Assembly (NCBI GenBank): GCA_039881145.1
Contig: JAYKKI010000066.1
Span: 11,921,501-11,985,500, forward strand
DNA length: 64,000 nt
Direction: 5' to 3'
From: Druceiella hillmani
Taxonomy: Eukaryota > Arthropoda > Insecta > Lepidoptera > Hepialidae
Both the position numbers and the translations under genes were made by a program. Below the pieces are notes generated by a model, which worked only from the letters and a program-made list of their open reading frames with translations, did no database searches and was not told the DNA's origin. Shown here piece after piece: positions 61,565 to 64,000 of this stretch (position 1 is its first letter; every line of letters begins with the position of its first letter).

Positions 61565-61741
61565 TCAACGTACAATTACTTACGAGCTTTAAAACAATAC
61601 GTCCAATTTGGAAATTTCAACTCCCGGCCTTATATTACATGATTTGGATACAGTCAAGGTAGTAATTTAGGCCCCCTTTTGTTCCTCATTATTATAAATG
61701 ACTTTTCCTCTATTGTTAGCCTGCTCGTTGCCTTTTCTTGA
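61565..61741 (+). pseudogene. Non-LTR retrotransposon reverse-transcriptase fragment
   Basis: One frame reads YNYLRALKQYVQFGNFNS, a stop, then GYSQGSNLGPLLFLIIINDF. This matches the RT core of jockey-like and related non-LTR elements, typically SYL-NR-Q-V--G--S...SGVPQGS-LGPLLF-L-INDL. The catalytic YADD block that should follow within about 30 residues is not present; the frame ends at a TGA at about 61739. About 55 codons survive with one internal TGA (near 61640), so this is a small dead remnant. No 3' tail or target duplication was identified. Confidence 0.8.
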
Positions 61742-63121
61742 TATAATTTCCTTCAACTCCACAGCGTATCGCTTTTGATCATACATTATTTTAAATTATT
61801 AATTAATTATGTGGATAACCCCTTGGGTCCGGTAACGCTTTTTGCTATAGACTGTTAGGCGAGAGCAAGAAGTAATTTATAGGGCGCGCACGAACATCTT
61901 GGAGCGCTCGCTATTTTTCTTGCAAATATATTGATTAACACAATATACGAGACGCGTCCAGTCTTGATGTCTTTCTACTCATTGACCAATTCAGGAAAGC
62001 GATTATGAAGTTAATTCGTATATCAAGAATAATTATAATTGGAAAATGTAATGTCTAGTTTGAAATGACATGTGTTTTTGTCTTATGTGTTATTTTTCTC
62101 ATGGCATTTGGGATCAACTTATGTCTTGTATTCAAAAACCTTTACTAACGAATACGAAATATTTTGAGATTTTTGATCTTTAGAAATTTAAAACGTAGGC
62201 GAGCAAGAGAAAAAGAATTAAGTCTGGCTATTTCAGTACTAATGAAAGAAAAAAGAAACAACGTGTAGGCCACGCAATATTTTTGTGGCAAATACTACGT
62301 TTTGCGACAAAAAATACATTTCCAAACCTGTGTGTAAAATTCAATAAGACGATTTTATTAAAATAGCATGTTAGTTTAAGGTCATATAATGATATTACAC
62401 ATATATTCCGCCAGAATATACACGAGTAATGCGTGTCGTTCAAATATTTAATTTATGAGAAAAATATTATTTGTTTTTGTTCATAATAGCCTTACACTAG
62501 AAACAGCATAAGCAATCAGTAAAGTCAGATATTATGCTTTGGAATAAAGATATAGTTGGTGGATGCAATGGTTTGTTGAAACATAGTTTACGAAAATTTG
62601 CTGTAAAAAATAAACCTGTATAATTAAGGAAGAAATATAAAAAAGGTAGGAATTAAGTTTTAGGAATTTAACAGCTAAAGAAGGAAAAGACTATAAGATG
62701 AAATGAAATGACGAGTATAAATGAATAAACTACTCGTAGCTGGATGTGCATAAATTTGGATGAATGTTTTTCGTATAAAGTGTCGAGGAAAAAATCATAT
62801 TACTGAAAAATAAAATAACTGTATACAATAATATAACAATGATATAAAAAATAATAAAATAATTAAGAGTGCAAATTAAAATGAGTTAAAACCATTACAA
62901 AAATAAATGTGGAAGAAATGCCATATAAAAATTAAAATGCAGCTATCCATAGAGAATGATATGAGCTAGTCAGAGATAATGTGAATATAATTTTAAGAAA
63001 GGAAAATTTGAAACGATTTGGCGATTTTAAATAAGAATAGAATGAATTGGATAAAAAAATATATGCATGTTGAATATGACTCAGGAAAATTACGGTAGGA
63101 AATTTAGAAAGATATAGCTCA
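61742..63121. other. AT-rich DNA, no gene seen
   Basis: 61830-61960 is somewhat GC-richer (GGGTCCGGTAACGC, GGGCGCGCACGAACATCTTG) and could be further retrotransposon debris; no protein match was visible. Confidence 0.45.
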
Positions 63122-63136
63122 TATAAATATATACAC

Positions 63137-63202
<66 letters not shown>

Positions 63203-63212
63203 TTATATATTT
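63122..63212. repeat. (TA)n microsatellite
   Basis: TA array with TTTATA interruptions and a TGTATA near its start. Confidence 0.96.
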
Positions 63213-64000
63213 ACATGGAGGCCACCAGCTGATGTAAGTGCTACACCTTTCGAATCAATCAATCTAGGTGGTCATGCAGGATTGGTTTAAGCCAAAACAC
63301 CGTTATATATTTGGTAAGCACGCATACAATAAGAACTTTTGTCCAATCCAGATATATTACGACAGATCCTGGAGAATCTTTTTTTACAGCAAACTGTCTA
63401 ATCATTTTCAGTAATATTCCAATGGCCAAGTGGTCTGTTTTCGAAAAAATGTTATCGGACAAAGAAATATTTGAAGTAAATAAAACAGTTGCATTTAATA
63501 AAAAGCTTTTCCTAAGAAACATATTTTCGAAATTTAAAGCTAAATGACTTGAATGCAAATGTACTTGAAGCAAATAACTGGTCGATACATGACCGAGCTT
63601 CGATTGAAGTTTCGTCTATACACTTTCCCGGTCAAAGGAGATTTCTTAGTATTTGAAGCACAAACTACACTTGAGAGTCAAATCATTTGGTTGAAAAGCT
63701 TTCAATTACTAGGTAGAATGTTTAGTAATATTTTGTTACCGAATCTCGTATGGCTACTGCAATTACCATAGTTAAGTTTTATATTGATGCTTACGGCATG
63801 CTATATTATCTTAAGTGAAAATTAGAAATGTAATTTAAATCAAATATATTAATAATTAATTAATAATCAAATATATTATTAATAATTAAAAATTAATGTT
63901 TTAAAACATTCAGTGCTCCGACAAGCAGCCCACGGTTTTCCTCAAAATTCCATAGAAAACCATATTTTGGTGGCTATGAGAGAATTTGTTGTAATTAGAC
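63213..64000. other. Unassigned DNA with overlapping short frames
   Basis: Frames of 78 and 72 codons (63311-63547 and 63553-63771, plus) and 104 codons (63259-63573, minus) overlap. None has a recognisable motif. The plus pair lies in consecutive position, which could mean a decayed coding region, but no start, splice or family evidence supports it. ATATATTAATAATTA recurs at about 63843-63890. Confidence 0.35.

Noticed and set aside
63259..63771. Three overlapping frames of 72-104 codons at the window end
   Set aside because: No motif in any of them, frames on both strands compete, and no start or splice context supports one. Left as unassigned DNA.

Overview
This is a strongly AT-rich, gene-poor stretch of a eukaryotic nuclear genome. 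The transposon mix (Penelope-like element with GIY-YIG endonuclease, Ty3/gypsy LTR element, IS630-Tc1-mariner element, non-LTR retrotransposon scrap) points to an animal, most likely an arthropod and probably an insect; this is inference, since no host gene with a recognisable name was found. There are no bacterial-type operons, no rRNA or tRNA genes and no CRISPR array. Nearly all open frames longer than 60 codons look like chance or TE debris.

Layout. 1-5.5 kb: intergenic DNA with two (TA)n tracts and three copies of a palindromic fold-back element, the last (4903-5492) being a nearly 600 bp inverted repeat. 6-8 kb: a transposase fragment (about 6282-6416) and a second copy of a repeat that lies directly after a (TA)n tract. 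9.6-9.8 kb: a GC-rich island with an open frame and a good splice-donor match. 10.7-11.7 kb: the C-terminal part of a Penelope-like element, with the best preserved coding region in the window (GIY-YIG domain, 10868-11542). 13.0-13.75 kb: an unclassified repeat-like block. 15.95-16.57 kb: a 300 bp tandem duplication. 18.7-21.8 kb: degenerate tandem and dispersed repeats and a GC-rich, exon-like island (19874-20246). 27.03-28.55 kb: a complete but dead Tc1/mariner-type transposon with terminal inverted repeats of about 150 bp, TA flanks and a minus-strand transposase pseudogene. 30.8-49.7 kb: mostly featureless AT-rich DNA with (TA)n tracts and further fold-back and dispersed repeat copies. 49.75-50.0 kb: a CpG-rich, promoter-like island. 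50.18-53.42 kb: a Ty3/gypsy element with both LTRs, internally deleted and frameshifted. 53.9-64 kb: two more fold-back copies, a decayed tandem repeat, another exon-like island (56103-56300), a dispersed repeat and a reverse-transcriptase fragment (61565-61741).

Nothing here forms a working multi-gene system. The window is best read as an intergenic or intronic region built from several generations of mobile elements. The most interesting item is the fold-back family: six copies in 64 kb, one of which carries a long hairpin core that the others lack. A few short GC-rich islands could be exons or a promoter of an unrecognised host gene; they are listed with low confidence.
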